A stretch of 64,000 nucleotides of DNA from Acorus gramineus (GCA_030737835.1 JAUJYN010000012.1:2029431-2093430), one strand, 5' to 3'; numbered from the stretch's first letter, positions 1-11,327 are shown. The notes: generated by a model not told the origin, from the letters alone. Numbers and translations: made by a program.

Positions 1-256
1 TCCAGCTTTCGATTCTGCAAAAAGCTGCCCCATTTGGCTGCACGATTTTAGCTTTTCAGCTTTTCAAAAAGCAAAAGAGCCAAACTTTGATGAAAAAAAT
101 GAAAGAAAGTAAAATCCTTCAAGTTCATGCACTTCATTAATTAAATTGGGCTCTCTTTTCTTTGGATTGGTACACTTAGTTTAAACTTTCAACATCATCA
201 ATTGTGTACACCATTGGTGTGATTTACTATGTTGTTTTTTCCCCTCTTATGGACAG

Positions 257-546
257 GTCTCCTAAATCTCCCAGCTGGATCTCCAGATATAGCAATCTTC
301 AAAAATCCTTCAGGTTGAGCTCATAATCATAACCTCCCTCTATAGAACCTTTTTATACCATATAAACATTAATCTTAACATTAACATGTATCATTAATGC
401 TTGCAGCGGTCTCCAATTCCTCCACACCTTCAGCCCAGACAGGATCAACTTCTGATGGCCTTGTGAATCGGGTCGATTTCATCACCAATGTTGCGATCTC
501 CGTAGTTTCAGCGATCTTCTTATCGATGGTCCCATTCGGCGCATGA
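257..546 (+). CDS. 3' end of an unrecognised gene, last two exons
   Basis: Two exons are proposed, 257-313 and 407-546, split by an intron that starts with GT at 314 and ends in the acceptor TTGCAG at 401-406. The joined frame is open for about 65 codons and stops at TGA 544-546. The last stretch, about 20 residues ending in FLSMVPFGA, is hydrophobic and looks like a C-terminal membrane segment. Upstream of 257 there is an AT-rich intron-like stretch with its own acceptor at 255-256, so the gene continues beyond the left edge. I do not recognise the family. A second frame across the same junction also stays open until a TGA shortly after 450, so the frame choice rests mainly on the longer reading and the hydrophobic end. 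Confidence 0.45.
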
Positions 547-869
547 AAGCTTAGTATATCAATATCAATATAATGTTTTTTTTTTTTTGGTAGATGAATG
601 ATTTTCTCCAGATGAGGAGATGTGAGGGTTGTGAGGGTGCAACGGGGTGGTTTATGGTAAATGTTTTTCTTTCAGTTGTTACAGACTTGATGAAAGCATG
701 TAGTAAAACAGTCATTGCAGATGGAATGAGCATTGCTTTTGTTTCATCTAGTTTCCATCTTTTTCAATGCATTATGATTGTTTTTTCTTGTGTTTTAAAA
801 CCTAATCCGACCTGCCTAGTTGAACCAGTTAAACTTTCATCCGCTTTGAATTCCAGTTCAGTTTACCCT
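547..869. other. Intergenic, no gene seen
   Basis: Likely 3' untranslated and flanking DNA of the gene ending at 546. A short open frame at 594-872 has no recognisable motif and begins inside T-rich DNA, so I treat it as chance. Confidence 0.4.
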
Positions 870-1245
870 TAAAATCCGATGATATAAAAAATCAGTAAAA
901 CTCAGTCAACCAAACGATTGAACCGAAGGTTTTGTGAACCGGTTACGAGTTGAATATATGAAACAGTTCTTTATTCGTAGAAATTTATAATTAACCACTT
1001 GTTAGTATATAAAATCTAATAAAAAGTTTAGATTTCATATATTAAAATCATGTTAGGATAAGTAAAATCTTTATGTAAAGATTTTCTAAAATATTTCATA
1101 ATTTTTATTTAGTAATGATAATTAATATATTTATTATATTATAATTATGTCATAGTTTAAATCCGGTTGATCCAAAAGGTTGAACCAGTGATATTTGATC
1201 TATTCATTTTGCCAGTTCATCGAAAAGTTTGGTTTTTAATAACTG
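870..1245. mobile_element. MITE-like repeat, first copy
   Basis: The ends carry imperfect inverted matches built around 'ttgaacc' and 'ggttcaa' motifs (near 915-960 and 1165-1215), with an AT-rich centre. A related arrangement lies at 38875-39205 inside a peroxidase intron, including the shared stretch 'gtcatagtttaaatccggtt' here versus 'gtcacagttcaaatctggtt' there. No coding capacity and no clear target-site duplication were seen. The superfamily is not resolved. Confidence 0.4.
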
Positions 1246-1582
1246 ACTTTGTAGACGCCACAGCCTATGCCATGTTAGTATATACTTTATTATAAAAAAA
1301 TAGGGAAAATTAATCAGGGGTCCCTAGAGATATCCATGTATTAACCATTAGTCCTTGAACTGTTTTAAGTTTTTTTAAGTCTTTAAGAGCCCCAAAGTAT
1401 TTTATTTGGGTCCCTAACAGTAACTGCCGTTACATCTATCTAGTGAGTTATCCGTTGTGCCCTTTTGAGATCCCCTCTCTCTCCCCATCACATCCTAGCC
1501 ATCGAGAATTGCTAGTTTTCTCCCAAAAAACACTTCCCAACCCTTCCTCACCATCAAATGACCTAATCTCCCAAACCCTCCC

Positions 1583-1712
1583 CCATTGTCGACAGTCCGA
1601 CCCCGCCTTGTTGATGGGTGTGAGACGGATCCTCTGTTGTCGACGGCTGCGACATCCAATCCCCTCATTGTCGACAAATGTGACGACCGATCGCCCCATT
1701 GTCGACGGTTGT
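1583..1712. repeat. Degenerate repeat with TTGTCGAC cores
   Basis: Four units contain a (C)ATTGTCGAC or TTGTTGTCGAC core spaced roughly 30 to 45 bases apart inside the Mutator-like element. Sequence between cores is rich in CGA and GAC. Open frames across it in several frames are a by-product of the repeat and show no known domain. Confidence 0.4.
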
Positions 1713-3059
1713 TGGTGACGATGATACTTGCTAGAGATACTTTGCATGGATTTCTCCAAGCCAGTGTTATCATTGGATATGGTTCAATTTCTTTTTACTT
1801 GTTATTATTGTTATTATGATTCTTGAAAGGAATATTGGGTCTCAAAGTTGTTAGATTATGGAATTTTTTTTTTTTGCTATTTCTAATTTTTGCTTTTCAT
1901 GGAATGAGATTTTTTTTTTTCTATATATTTTTTACTGAATTGGGATGAAGTGGATGTGTTGTGATTTATTCTATCTTGTGAGTTTGCACACTTTTGAAAT
2001 CCCTGAAGTGTATTGCAAACAATTTTCGATTGAACGATCATGGTTAATTGGGTGGTCCTTTTTTTCCTCCATATTTGGGGTACATGGAAAAGAAAGCTTA
2101 GGTTGCTTATGCTTATGCTTCCATTTTAATGGGCTTGAGACTGTTTTGATTAATTAGATTGTGCTACCTGTATTTGATTTTTTTGAATCATACTTTGATA
2201 TTTATCTACCAGAGTTGGGGATAGGGCAAATAAAAGTAGAAATAGAGTTCAGGTCCTTGGAATGGATGTTAATAAGTAGAGGTCAGATGGAATGTTACAA
2301 ACAAGATGATTATTTCTTATATTTCTATAATTGAAAAAAAAAGTAAATTAAAATTAACCAAACCACGGAGAGTAAATGCTTAAAAGAAGATGCTAGGTAG
2401 AATGAGACCATTAATCTTGTTGACAGAAAGATCATTGATGAAACACAAAAAGAGTTTAGAGACACTACAAAGGATCAACAATAGATAATGTGGTTTGTAC
2501 TTACAAATCATCTAAAATGTCCAATCCGAGATAGCTCAATAGGGATCAGACCATTGACATTGAAATTTTTGAGGACAGATTCATGCAGAAGCCAACAACA
2601 TAATCAACAATGACAGTAAAACCTTGTCTGCTAATGATAGGGACTAACTAAGTGATTGCATAAAAAGTATCAAGTACAGAGGAATACTGAAGTGGAAATC
2701 TAAAACACTCACCTTTAGGAATAGATATAACAACGAATGTTAAAAGGAAATAGTGAGGCAAGTCACTGTTGATCTAAATTTAAATAGCACAGCAGACAAT
2801 TCCTAAAATGCTTGGAAAAATCAAGTGCATAGGGATTGCTCATCCAGATGCATAGTAGAGTTATTTGTAAATCGTAACTCATAATGCTTGAAAAAAAACC
2901 AGAATTGAAGAGGAAGAAAAATACAAGCACAGATTGTAATCAAATCCCTAGTCATCTATGTTAGAGAATATCTGAAGCAGATACCCTTTTTTTAAGTATA
3001 TATAATTCTGTGTATATTTTGGAAGATAGAGAGCAGTCATATTTACAAACAGAATTCAA

Positions 3060-4920
3060 GGTACACTCTTATGCTCCTCTTGTATATTGTTATGCTTCTT
3101 CTGTACACTGTTATGCTACCCTTGTACACTATTATGCTTCTAATATGATATAGAAACTAGCTTAACATTGGTCATCTTGTATCCAGAACTCTAACTTGTT
3201 AGTTTTGCTTGTACTCTTTGTAGTTATAAAGATATCCACATGACATAAGAACTCCAAAAAAAACTTCAAAATTTGCTATTATGCTCATCTTGTAAAATGT
3301 TATGCTTCTCTTGTACACTATTATGCTCCATATTAATGTAATTATGGTACTCACTCCATTTGCTAGTAGGTATCCAATCAGAAAATCATATATTCTGATG
3401 AGGATGATCATTTTACCTCCACCAAGAAAACCCGAGCATCATCATTAGAGATCCTCCAAATCCCAAGTCTTCCACCAAGACTTTGCCCCCCCCCCCCCCC
3501 CCCCCCCCCCCAAACCCTTTTGAAGTCATGAACCAAGACCCATGAAAAGTCCAAACCCAAGTCATCCACCAAGACCCAGGCCAAGTCCAAACTCAAGCCA
3601 TCTATCACGAGGAACAAAAAGGAACAAGGTAAACCCTTTCAGCACTGTTAAATTGACTAAGTACACCCTTAACTTTCTTGTGTACATTGTTAAAATTTCT
3701 CGTACACTGTTAATTAATTTTTGTACATTTTTATAATAGAGACTGTGAGGCCCTTCCTCCCCAAATCTATGCTAGTATAATACATACGGCGAGTACATCA
3801 AAAAGGGAACGAACATGGAATGGGGGCAACAGGACATACCAAGGTTCTGAGGAGAGTATGCAGCAAAAGTTATTCGAAGAAAGAAAGAGTGATGCTCGGA
3901 TAACGGGTTTTTAAAAAGAGTGAAAGTTATAAACAAAAATGTAAATATTATTCTATGATAATTTTGTAAATCCGTGGTGGTGATTTAAACATCATATGTT
4001 TGAAATGTTGTAAATCAGTGTGCTAATTTAAATAGGAGGTCGAAATGGTGTTTGAAATGTTATATATATCAGGTTGAAATGATGTTTGAAATGCTTGTTC
4101 GCTATTACAAATTAAACATGTTATATTGATTATTCTGTGTACACCATTATAAATGGTTTGTACATTGTTATCTATCTATCAATAGGGTACCTTATTCACA
4201 TTGATTGTTCTGTATATACTATTATGTTTCACATGTACACCATTATGTACAATCTGTACACCGTTATGTTTGGAGGGGAGGAAAACAAAGAAGAGAAGGG
4301 GTTGGGGTTAAAAATGAAAAAAAAAATGGTAGAGTTAACTAATGATGGATGAAATGATCTAAACAAAATGGATGGATCGATGGAGGGAGGGATTTAAAGA
4401 AAAGTAAAAAAAAAATCAAGGGATCTATTGTTATTACAGTTGTATTCTCAAAGACCCTTAATTAATTTTTCAAAAAAAAACATAAAAAATTGTGTGTTAA
4501 GAACATGTACTTTATTTTTTTAAAAATCATGTACTTATTGGACAATGTATTCTATAAAAATATTTAACACGCATGCATTGATCAGTGTGACTACAGTACT
4601 AACAATGTGACATTTTCCTTGACATAATGCATGTGCCAATATTTATCAATCCAGGAAGGTAAGAGGTAAAAAAAAAGAAAAATTTCAAATATTTTATCAA
4701 CCCTTGTTATTTTAGGGCCATGGATTTCTTTTTACATTTGAAAACACACTAAGTTATAGCCGTTATATTTTTGTCCCTTCTATCTCTTTTTAGCTACTTA
4801 AACTGATTTGGAATCCAAATATATACATTTGTATATTGTTATTTACTCTGTCTACATTGGTAACTTGTAGAATGTTATCAATCCTTTGTATATTATTGTG
4901 TGTTTATGTAGACTATTAAA
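3060..4920 (+). repeat. Dispersed short repeat, consensus near TTGTACACTGTTATGCTTC
   Basis: More than a dozen same-strand copies occur in clusters: 3060-3150, 3285-3345, 3660-3735, 4130-4275 and, more degraded, 4830-4920. Each has a TGTACA-like core followed after 2-3 bases by TTATG or a variant. The last cluster lies outside the proposed right end of the Mutator-like element, so either the boundary is wrong or the repeats predate it. Such arrays can be subterminal transposase-binding sites, but that is inference. Confidence 0.5.
3486..3511 (+). repeat. Homopolymer of 26 C
   Basis: An uninterrupted run of C lies inside the Mutator-like element, between the word CTTTG and AAACCC. G/C runs this long are rare in AT-rich plant DNA and are prone to sequencing and assembly error. 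Confidence 0.9.
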
Positions 4921-5309
4921 TCTCTTACATATAATTTGTACATATGGATGATATATGGACAGAATTGGAAAATTATAACTACTAATAGAGTTTTTTGTAC
5001 TTCAGTCATTTTACTATGAACTTATTTTTGAATGACAATCCCTACCTTCCTCCAAAAAAAATTTAGAGTTCTTTTATATGCCTGAGGGGTCTGGAAAAAA
5101 AAATGAGTAAAAAATAAAAACCAGTGTGATAAATATGATCCAGAAGTTCACAGTAATTCAATTACAGTACATTACGCGGAAGAAGAAATTTTGCCTGCAA
5201 TATCCACAAATGAATCGGAATAGAAAATTTTAAACAATTTTCCCATATGTTCCAACAGAATGAGCCAAATATATATATATATATATATATATATTGTGTA
5301 CAATCCTTT
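4472..5309. other. AT-rich intergenic DNA with an (AT)n microsatellite
   Basis: No gene is seen. It contains the degraded TGTACA-type cluster near 4830-4920 and an (AT)n tract of about 28 bases at 5267-5295. Confidence 0.5.
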
Positions 5310-5527
5310 TTTTACCCTAACTCTAATACACATATGTTTTATTTTTTATTAATTATAGTATACTTCATCTAATGAGATAATACTTTGATATAAAAAAAAT
5401 GAATTATATTATCCATTGAAGCGCATAAATCCATTTATATAAATTATGTGAAATTTCTAACATATTTTCTTTTATAACGTGAGTATATGACGCTAAGGAG
5501 ATATATAATATTAAGATTAAAACTAAA
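5310..5527. repeat. Diverged direct repeat flanking the first Harbinger-like element (left copy)
   Basis: This stretch resembles 9100-9330 in the same orientation. Shared landmarks in order are 'tacacatatgtttta', 'ataaaaaaaatgaat', 'catttata', 'gagtatatg' and 'taaaacta'. The two copies bracket the element at 5532-9067 and seem to be an older duplication, too long and too diverged to be a target-site duplication. Confidence 0.45.
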
Positions 5528-6419
5528 AGGAGGGGCTGTTTGGCAGCAGCGGAAAGCGGATTTTAAGTGCTGATGAATAAGTGCAGAAAGAGGTTATGAT
5601 GATAATCTTTAAGAGTTCAGTAATAAAAGCGTTTGGTTCGACGGATACTTTTATGCAGTTATTTAAATAAGTGTGTTTGGTTAACCAAGTGACATATGTG
5701 CTTATTGAAAGGGTATTTTACTCCATTTTATAAGTGCAGAATGTTATTTTGATGTTTGATTGAAATGATTGTTTAAAACAAATTTTTTTTTTTGAGATAT
5801 TAAAGATAATTCTTTTTTAACATGTTAAAAATACATCAACCATTGCTATCCTGGTTAGAACCAAAATAAACTTGCGCCTCGTTACCCACATGTTGAAAAT
5901 CAATATGTTTCTTGTTTAATCCGTTGAAAACTCTGAATGCTATATATTTTCACATATCTCATAGGATTGCAAAAACTCATCAATTGGACTGCAAACACAT
6001 CCAAATGCCATTGTTTAAAAAAAATACCCAAATAAAAAAAACCGGGTTGGGCCCCTTTTGTTAGAGTTTGACAGTTATATAAATTCTACAAAACTACACT
6101 CATAAAAATGTTTCATATTAACATAAAAGTTTGTTGGGACAAATAATAGGCAATTAAATTAATTGGTTTGACATGTTGATTAATAGATAGCACTCTCTTC
6201 GGATGTCAACGCTCCCACATATAAGTTTGTTCTTGAATGTGTTACAAAAGTGACTGCTCCATAGAGATATTTATAATGTTATAGACATGCGTGGGCTAAT
6301 AGAACTTCTACATTTTACTTGATAGCTAGGATTAAAAGCAAAAAGAAGATAGCAAACACTAACAACATTATACAAAAGCATGCACAACATCTAAAAATCA
6401 TTAAACCCGTTGGTCGTTG

Positions 6420-6527
6420 TCATGCATTGTCGTCCTTCTCCACCTTCCTAAAGATTTGCGGTTGGTTAGCTTGAAACTCTCCCATCCTGGGCACTGTATC
6501 CGCCCACATGAAAGAATTATTGTAGTC
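6420..6527 (-). pseudogene. Exon-like captured fragment of unknown origin
   Basis: On the minus strand an acceptor-like ATGCAG is followed at 6527 by 35 codons and a TGA stop. The peptide begins DYNNSFMWADTVPRMGEFQ. It keeps an open frame right after the acceptor and reads like the last exon of a plant gene. I do not recognise it; a distant resemblance to NOI/RIN4-type peptides is too weak to use. It lies in the sense orientation relative to the promoter-like end at 8667-8834. Confidence 0.3.
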
Positions 6528-6818
6528 CTGCATCCAACCAAAATATACAAATCAATATGGAAACATAAAAAAAAAAGAAGTGAATATGTATCAATGAAGA
6601 CAAGTGCACTTATATGAACACGTACCAATTCTTGAATTGCCTCTGATCCATATTTTAACAACATAATACACATGAATATATATACCAATCATGCTCAAAT
6701 TATATCTAATGCTTGTTGTCTGTTTAGTATTGATGTTTGTTACCTCAAGTGACTGAAGGAAGAAATCATTTTTACTTGCTAACCTCAAATGCCTTGTTAT
6801 TATATATTAAGGGTTCCG

Positions 6819-7160
6819 ATGGCCAACAAAACAAACTTCACTGAATGGCTAAAACCATCAACTAATACCACTTGTTCTTCCTCTCCTTCTCCACCCCCAC
6901 CATCACTAATTCTCAGTAGGTTCAAAGAATTCAAGACCATCAAAGAAGAGGACACGTGTGTCGGCGTGTCACTGCAGATTGGTTTGCCTAACTCAGGAGA
7001 GAATTCTGATCATGTTGAGTGGGAATCCATGGATTGTGTTAAGAAGGATGATCAGAAGTACATGTTTTGGATACCTACACCAGCTCAGATCCTTATTGGG
7101 CCAATTCAGTTCTCTTGTTCTGTGTGTAGGAAAACCTTCAGTAGGTACAACAACATGCAG
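6819..7160 (+). pseudogene. Exon 1 of a WIP/TT1-type C2H2 zinc-finger gene, captured fragment
   Basis: The frame from ATG 6819 gives 114 codons ending exactly at a splice donor (ATGCAG, then GTATGA). The middle has the acidic plus LQIGLP motif of WIP proteins (residues about 58-63). The end has the hallmark [20 protein letters not shown], then [14 protein letters not shown]. In this plant transcription-factor family (TRANSPARENT TESTA 1, WIP2/NTT) the first intron falls right after NNMQ or NNLQ, and exon 2 starts with MHMWGHG. No such exon is visible between 7161 and the element end at 9067, so the zinc fingers are incomplete. The reading frame has no stops, so capture may be recent or the fragment may be under selection. 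It lies antisense to the element's promoter-like end. Confidence 0.7.
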
Positions 7161-7756
7161 GTATGATTTATGTCTTTGCTTAATGAAAAGATTATATTAT
7201 ATTGCATGTGTATGAGTACTTGCTGTGTCTCATGCAAGGTAAGTATCAGATGCTAGATGTTTAACCCACAGTGATCAATAACATGGATGGGTGTTAATAA
7301 TTTTGAGTCTTGTTGTTGCAACATTTGGTGATTAGCATTCCATTTAGAAAATATAATTAAGAATTTTAAAATATTTGACTTGTATTCTGTCCATGCTTAA
7401 AAAGAGGTGACCTATAATTGTTTTGTTAGGGAATGTATCCTTGATGATTTTTTATTAAATCTACCATTTAAACTACCCAAAAGCATGAACATCACCTCAA
7501 CTTCTGAAACCCCCAAAAAATAAAAACCCACCTTCCAAAAACCCCCCACAGAATCAAAACAAACATCAAACAACCAAAGATTAAAAAGAAAAATCAAAGC
7601 TTCACCTGATCTTCTACAAAAACAATGCTAAAAAACTCAAACTTCAAAAATAAAAACTTCATCAGCCCATTTAAAAAAAGGGGACCTGAGGAAGATCAAA
7701 GTCACCCCAGATGGTCATAGAGAATCCTATCGGAGATTGAAAAAACAAACCCACCT

Positions 7757-7757
<1 letters not shown>

Positions 7758-7787
<30 letters not shown>
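7758..7787 (+). repeat. (CT)n microsatellite
   Basis: About 15 uninterrupted CT units inside the Harbinger-like element. On the minus strand it encodes the low-complexity arginine-glutamate repeat seen in a spurious frame. Confidence 0.85.
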
Positions 7788-7791
<4 letters not shown>

Positions 7792-8666
7792 CTATCTTTT
7801 TGAAACCTCTTCAGATGGAGAGGTGAAAGAGCAAGCACAAAAAGAAAGACCCCCACCAAAAATGCAGTAAAAATGTGTTGACAAAGGTATGTAAAGAGAG
7901 AGAAAAGAGAGATGGCTTACACGGTACTCTCTCTCTCTCTGTGAAAAATCACTCCTTTTATTTCTTCTCTTTTTTGGGTGTTAGCATTGCATGCATGAAA
8001 ATCAGAGAATGAAAGAGAGTTTTAAAGTGGAACAGGGGATGGATCTGTATATGAAAACCATTGAATATCTTTTAGTAATTGATTGATAAACCTTGTTGAA
8101 ATAAAGCTTTACACATGCATAAACAGCAGAAGATTGACGTGATTTTAATTCTATAAAAAATACCAAGGGTGGTAAAGGAGGTGAATCAAAAAATACCATT
8201 GAAAAAAAAAAAACACAGAGTATAAAAAAAACACAGAGTATCCGATGCAACTAGCTGAAATATACCATTGACAAAAAAAAAAAAAAACACAGAGTAACTA
8301 GATATGACTATATTGCACCTCCCAAATATCCCAATCAACTGCTTTGATCCATACCCAAAAGGAACCCCATCAAACAGAAAGAACACAATCAACTTTAGGT
8401 ATTAAGGAATAGAAATAACTCACTGAGGAGAGGTTTAAGAGACCTTGACTGCTAAAGGGTGGTGGTGGCGATGGTCGAGCTGGCTTCAGATCTACCACGA
8501 TGAGAGGCAAACAAGGAGTTAGATAAACCCATATGGCGGTGAAGGAGGTGAAAACAAAAACCAGATCTACGAAAATAAATGACGATGATGAAGTCTGTGT
8601 GATCCGCACAGGTTGAAATCGGAGGCGGAAAAAGCAGAAAAAAAAGGGCAACACGTTCGATCTTAC

Positions 8667-8834
8667 CCGGAGATGCGAAGATGAGGGGCCGGCGAAGAAG
8701 CGAGACGGTGAATCGGTGATGGAGGAGGTCGTTCGGGGAGATCGGCGCAGCGGCTAGGGTTTCTTATTTGGGGCGAACATGTTTTTTGATCGAGAGAGAG
8801 AGAGAGAGAGTTAAAAAAATGTTTATATATGGAT
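8667..8834 (-). promoter_or_regulatory. Inward-facing promoter and 5'UTR-like exon of the element
   Basis: Reading the minus strand inward from the right end, there is a TATA-like CCATATATAAAC (8821-8832), then a pyrimidine patch made of CT repeats (8793-8811). A GC-rich stretch with AAACCCTAGCCGC, typical of plant 5' leaders, follows and ends at the donor CCG/GGTAAGA at about 8667/8666. The order of parts matches a plant core promoter plus a first non-coding exon. Transcription is inferred, not shown. Confidence 0.45.
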
Positions 8835-9099
8835 GGTAAATACATCGATTAATCGAGGGCAGGATTGACTTTTTGGAAGAGTAATATCGCGGAAAGAGTA
8901 AAAAAAGTGTCCTCCCGATCACTTAAAAAACGAGCATCTTTTTTACTTTTTGAGGATTTTAAAGTACTGAATATAAGAGTCCACCAAACACCATGTGTTT
9001 TTATAACTGCTTATTTTTAAGTAATCAGCTTAATAAGTGCTGAATGGAGGATCAACCAAACACCCCCTAATATTACGTATAATCACTTTTTCAGTCTCA

Positions 9100-9330
9100 G
9101 TTCAAGTCTACACATGTTTTAAATTTTTTAAAAATAATATATCTCAACTAATATGACACATGCTTTTATAAAAAAAAATGAATCATATACTCCAATTAAT
9201 TACATTGATGCATTTATAGAAAATTTGAAAAAAAATTATCGAAGCATATATCTTGTTAATCTGAGTATATGTTTTCAGTGATTTTCTATCAATACATATA
9301 AAACTAGAATTAGGACAAGGAAAATTACGT
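9100..9330. repeat. Diverged direct repeat flanking the first Harbinger-like element (right copy)
   Basis: Partner of 5310-5527; see that entry for shared landmarks. Confidence 0.45.
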
Positions 9331-10320
9331 AACATCACAAAAACTAAAAAAATGATTAAGGGTATCAGAGTTTTAAAAAAAACTTACGCAAAATCCCCTC
9401 GTAACATAGTACATGATCCTTGTAAACTAAAGTACCTCCTTGAATGAATCCTTGAGACATCATGAACAGATGCTTCTCTGTGGTCCTCACAGTAACCTCT
9501 TCACAAAATTGTACATTGCAGAAACAACAGCAAATCATTTCCAGAACAAAAAAAAATAGAAAAAATCATTTCTTACTCTCATTTCAAAGAAGCAATCAAT
9601 TTGAAACTTTGAAGTTTGAAATTTGAAGTGAGAAACAAAAAGAGAGGGAAAGCCATTATTCATGGCACCAACTCCCACAATAGCTGTTCTTCCCACCCAA
9701 TCCGAAGCAATCATTCCCAACCACCACAACTGTTTTGGGAGATTTTACACTCAATTTACTGTTCTATTTATCTTTTTTTTTTTTTGTGAATAAGTAAATC
9801 ATAGCCCACATTTACCTATTTGGGTAAAGAAATAACCGAAAATAGGGCTGAATACTGAAGAATAGTCCTTATCTGTTATTTGTTTATCTCAGATATATCA
9901 TGATAGCTATGTCTAAATAAGATAAGATAAGGTCTAATAACTATTTAAAGACAAAAACAAGAATTGTTTATCATGATTTATCTATACCAATAGATATTTC
10001 ATAAAATATTTTTCTTTATCATTTTAAAAAATTTATCTCACATAATAGTCTCACATACACATTTTAAAAACTGTCACATCTATCAAATCAGTCACACATC
10101 TCTCACACTTATTAAATGTATGATTGTCATTTAAAAAGTCATAAACTTTTATTCATTTTTTTTTCATCACTTATCATCTCTTTATCTAAGATGAATCATA
10201 TAATAAAAAAATCACTTTTATATTTCTCAATGAGAATAACAGAAAAGATAATGAAACAAAAATTTACTTATTCAACATGGATTGCTATTAATCCTGATTT
10301 ATGAGGTGAAAATAAGCATA
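9331..10320. other. AT-rich intergenic DNA
   Basis: No supported gene or bounded element. Short frames at 9535-9729 and 10116-10304 lack motifs and lie in low-complexity sequence. Confidence 0.4.
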
Positions 10321-11327
10321 TGTCACACCCTATACAGGCCCAACATGTATGGACTAGAATAAAGATAGAAAAATTGTTGGATGTAACATTTTTTTTCTCA
10401 TTTTTTTGGATATATGAAAATTATGTTTGAAATTTTTTATTCTTGTTCATTCTTAGATATTTCAGATAAAATTTCTTCTTCCACTAACATTTTATTACAT
10501 CTTGTTTTACTAGTAGATCGACTCGAATTTAGAATCCCTCGTCCAAGAGAGGTATCCCTTGTTGGAGAAATGACTGAGACTTCAAATGAACATTTCGAGT
10601 CGCATTACGACGTCGCTCTCCTTAAGACAATATTTGCCCCCAATATAGTGTGCAGAGGGGTACTGCAAATCTGTCTGCATGATAACTCGAAGCAATATTT
10701 CCACCAACATCTACCAACCAACGATGATAGACAGAATACCGACGAGGAACCCAAGTGAGCCAAGACCCTAGTATTAGATTCTGGAGAAACCCAATACTAT
10801 AACAGAGTTTAGGAAAAAAGAGAGCCTTTTATGAATTTGAAGTGGTTTGAATGGTTTAAAGTCATGCCTACAAGTAGACATTAAAACACCCTTTCAAGGC
10901 ATCCCATGAGGCTTAACCACCTTCAATCTGGACCATTGGATCTTCAGTTACAAGATCGACGGCCCAGATCGATCACCATCCGATCCACCCTTCCTAAAGG
11001 CACCCTTTGGTCAGTGTAACCAATTCTTGATCTATCCAACGGTGCACATTGCATTTGACGTGTCCACCATTTGAACGGTCCAGATTGCATCTGATGAAAT
11101 GATCTCCACCGTCTGTTTAGCCAAAAAAAAAAAGGTTCCTAAAGCACCGTGTGCATAACACCTTACCATTCCTAAACCAAATAATACTTTACAACCACTT
11201 TACTTTATATAGTGCACAAGTTTAATCTCTTTTTCCGATGTGGGACCAAAACTCAACACACAAATTTACAAACATAAGACCCAACTTACAAGACTCATAA
11301 AAATACATTTTGAAACACCACTAACAT
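10321..11327 (+). mobile_element. Possible solo LTR of a Ty3/gypsy-type retrotransposon
   Basis: The stretch begins TGTCACACCCTATAC, a start seen in many plant gypsy LTRs. Near its right side it has the phrase CCGATGTGGGACCAAAACTC, common in plant repeats, and it can be ended at TAACA (11327). No 5-bp target duplication is evident, and no primer-binding site, gag or pol is present. A 114-codon frame at 10414-10758 inside it has no known domain. It could be another type of repeat. Confidence 0.3.

Larger units (their letters stand above)
1303..4471. mobile_element. Mutator-like element, non-autonomous, about 3.2 kb
   Basis: The left end (from 1303, gggaaaattaatcaggggtc) matches the reverse complement of the right end (from 4471, gaaaaattaattaagggtct). 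The similarity continues for about 45 bases into 'tattaacca' versus 'taataaca'. Terminal sequences starting GGGAAA resemble those of the MULE-type MITEs at 31361-31896, which have a clean 9-bp target duplication. Here both flanks are A-rich, so the duplication cannot be read confidently. No transposase frame is visible inside. The element holds a GTCGAC-containing repeat cluster near the left end, many TGTACA-type short repeats and a 26-base C run. Confidence 0.5.
5532..9067. mobile_element. PIF/Harbinger-like element carrying host gene fragments (copy 1)
   Basis: The left end reads GGGGCTGTTTGGCAGCAGCG and the right end, reversed, reads GGGGGTGTTTGGTTGATCC. The first about 270 bases are closely similar to the left end of the element at 45411-48742, which has intact TTA duplications typical of PIF/Harbinger. 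Here TAA follows the right end at 9068, but no matching triplet is seen on the left. No transposase is visible. Inside are exon 1 of a WIP/TT1 zinc-finger gene (6819-7160, +), a small exon-like fragment (6420-6527, -) and an inward-facing promoter-like right end (8667-8834, -). Confidence 0.6.

Noticed and set aside
7671-7859. Arg-Glu repeat protein at the (CT)n tract
   Set aside because: Translation of a microsatellite.
10414-10758. 114-codon frame as a gene
   Set aside because: It lies inside a repeat-like stretch, has no recognisable domain and no splice or leader features.
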